A stretch of DNA of 6,455 nt, taken from the NCBI GenBank assembly GCA_028293685.1, contig JAQGOI010000264.1, forward strand, positions 1-6,455, written 5' to 3'. A program made the position numbers and the translations under genes. The notes under the pieces were generated by a model. It saw nothing but the letters and a program-made list of their open reading frames with translations. It made no database searches and was not told the origin of the DNA. Origin of the DNA: Lysobacteraceae bacterium (GTDB taxonomy: Bacteria > Pseudomonadota > Gammaproteobacteria > Xanthomonadales > Xanthomonadaceae). Positions 6,368 to 6,455 of the stretch are shown here, one piece after another. How positions within the stretch are numbered: the first letter of the stretch is position 1; every line of letters begins with the position of its first letter.

Positions 6368-6455
6368 TCACGCAGCCGGTTGCAGCGCCATCCCCGCTAC
6401 CGGCTGCAGCCACGGCAACAGCCAGTGGTCGATCAGCAGGAATCCGAACAACGCC
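6368..6455 (-). CDS. C-terminus of a hydrophobic, possibly membrane, protein (partial)
   Basis: The minus strand is open from the window edge to a TGA at 6370-6368, giving 28 residues that begin ALFGFLLIDHWLLPWLQP. This reads like the end of a transmembrane helix followed by a short tail. Codons end mostly in G or C, as in the neighbouring genes. It would converge on the OmpA-domain gene with a 12-bp gap. The family cannot be told from so little. The plus strand is also open here from an ATG at 6358, but that reading is a low-complexity Ala/Thr/Pro stretch without a ribosome binding site. Confidence 0.45.
   Translation of the reverse strand, partial: ALFGFLLIDHWLLPWLQPVAGMALQPAA

Noticed and set aside
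6372..6407. Hairpin GCAGCCGGT/ACCGGCTGC as a terminator between the last two genes
   Set aside because: The 9-bp arms are separated by an 18-base loop, there is no T-run on either strand, and it lies within the probable coding end of the minus-strand gene.

Overview
The window looks like chromosomal core DNA from a GC-rich gammaproteobacterium, most likely of the Xanthomonadales/Lysobacter group. The evidence is high G+C with strong G/C preference at third codon positions, the gene order tsaD <- -> rpsU - yqeY - dnaG (the macromolecular-synthesis locus of gammaproteobacteria), an S21 protein of the 71-residue enterobacterial type, and a repeat of the GTAGGAGCGGCTT...GCCGCGA kind that I associate with xanthomonads and pseudomonads. 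The genus is inference.

Layout. tsaD (tRNA t6A synthesis) lies on the minus strand at 59-1132. A 119-bp divergent promoter region separates it from rpsU (1252-1467, +). A strong hairpin plus U-tract at 1519-1550 lies between rpsU and yqeY (1574-2023, +). A near-perfect 28-bp inverted repeat, made of two head-to-head REP-like units (2031-2110), lies between yqeY and dnaG (2142-3911, +). dnaG ends 6 bp from the stop codon of a convergent gene for a Tat-exported M19 (renal/membrane dipeptidase family) protein (3918-5057, -). A 215-bp divergent intergenic region follows, then a gene for a Sec-exported OmpA-C-domain protein (5273-6355, +). The last 88 bases hold the probable C-terminus of a hydrophobic protein on the minus strand.

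How the genes fit together. tsaD, rpsU, yqeY and dnaG serve translation fidelity, translation initiation and replication priming. They appear to share a promoter region, with RNA structures after rpsU and after yqeY that could step expression down from abundant S21 to scarce primase. rpoD, which follows dnaG in E. coli and Pseudomonas, is not there, so the operon ends at dnaG. The second half of the window is envelope-related: an exported dipeptidase-fold protein and a peptidoglycan-binding-type protein, transcribed divergently.

I see no CRISPR array, insertion sequence, tRNA or rRNA gene, phage gene or defence system. The points most worth a second look are the M19 protein, which lacks three canonical zinc ligands while keeping the rest of the active site, and the REP-like palindrome inside the primase operon. 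I do not see a convincing undescribed multi-gene system.
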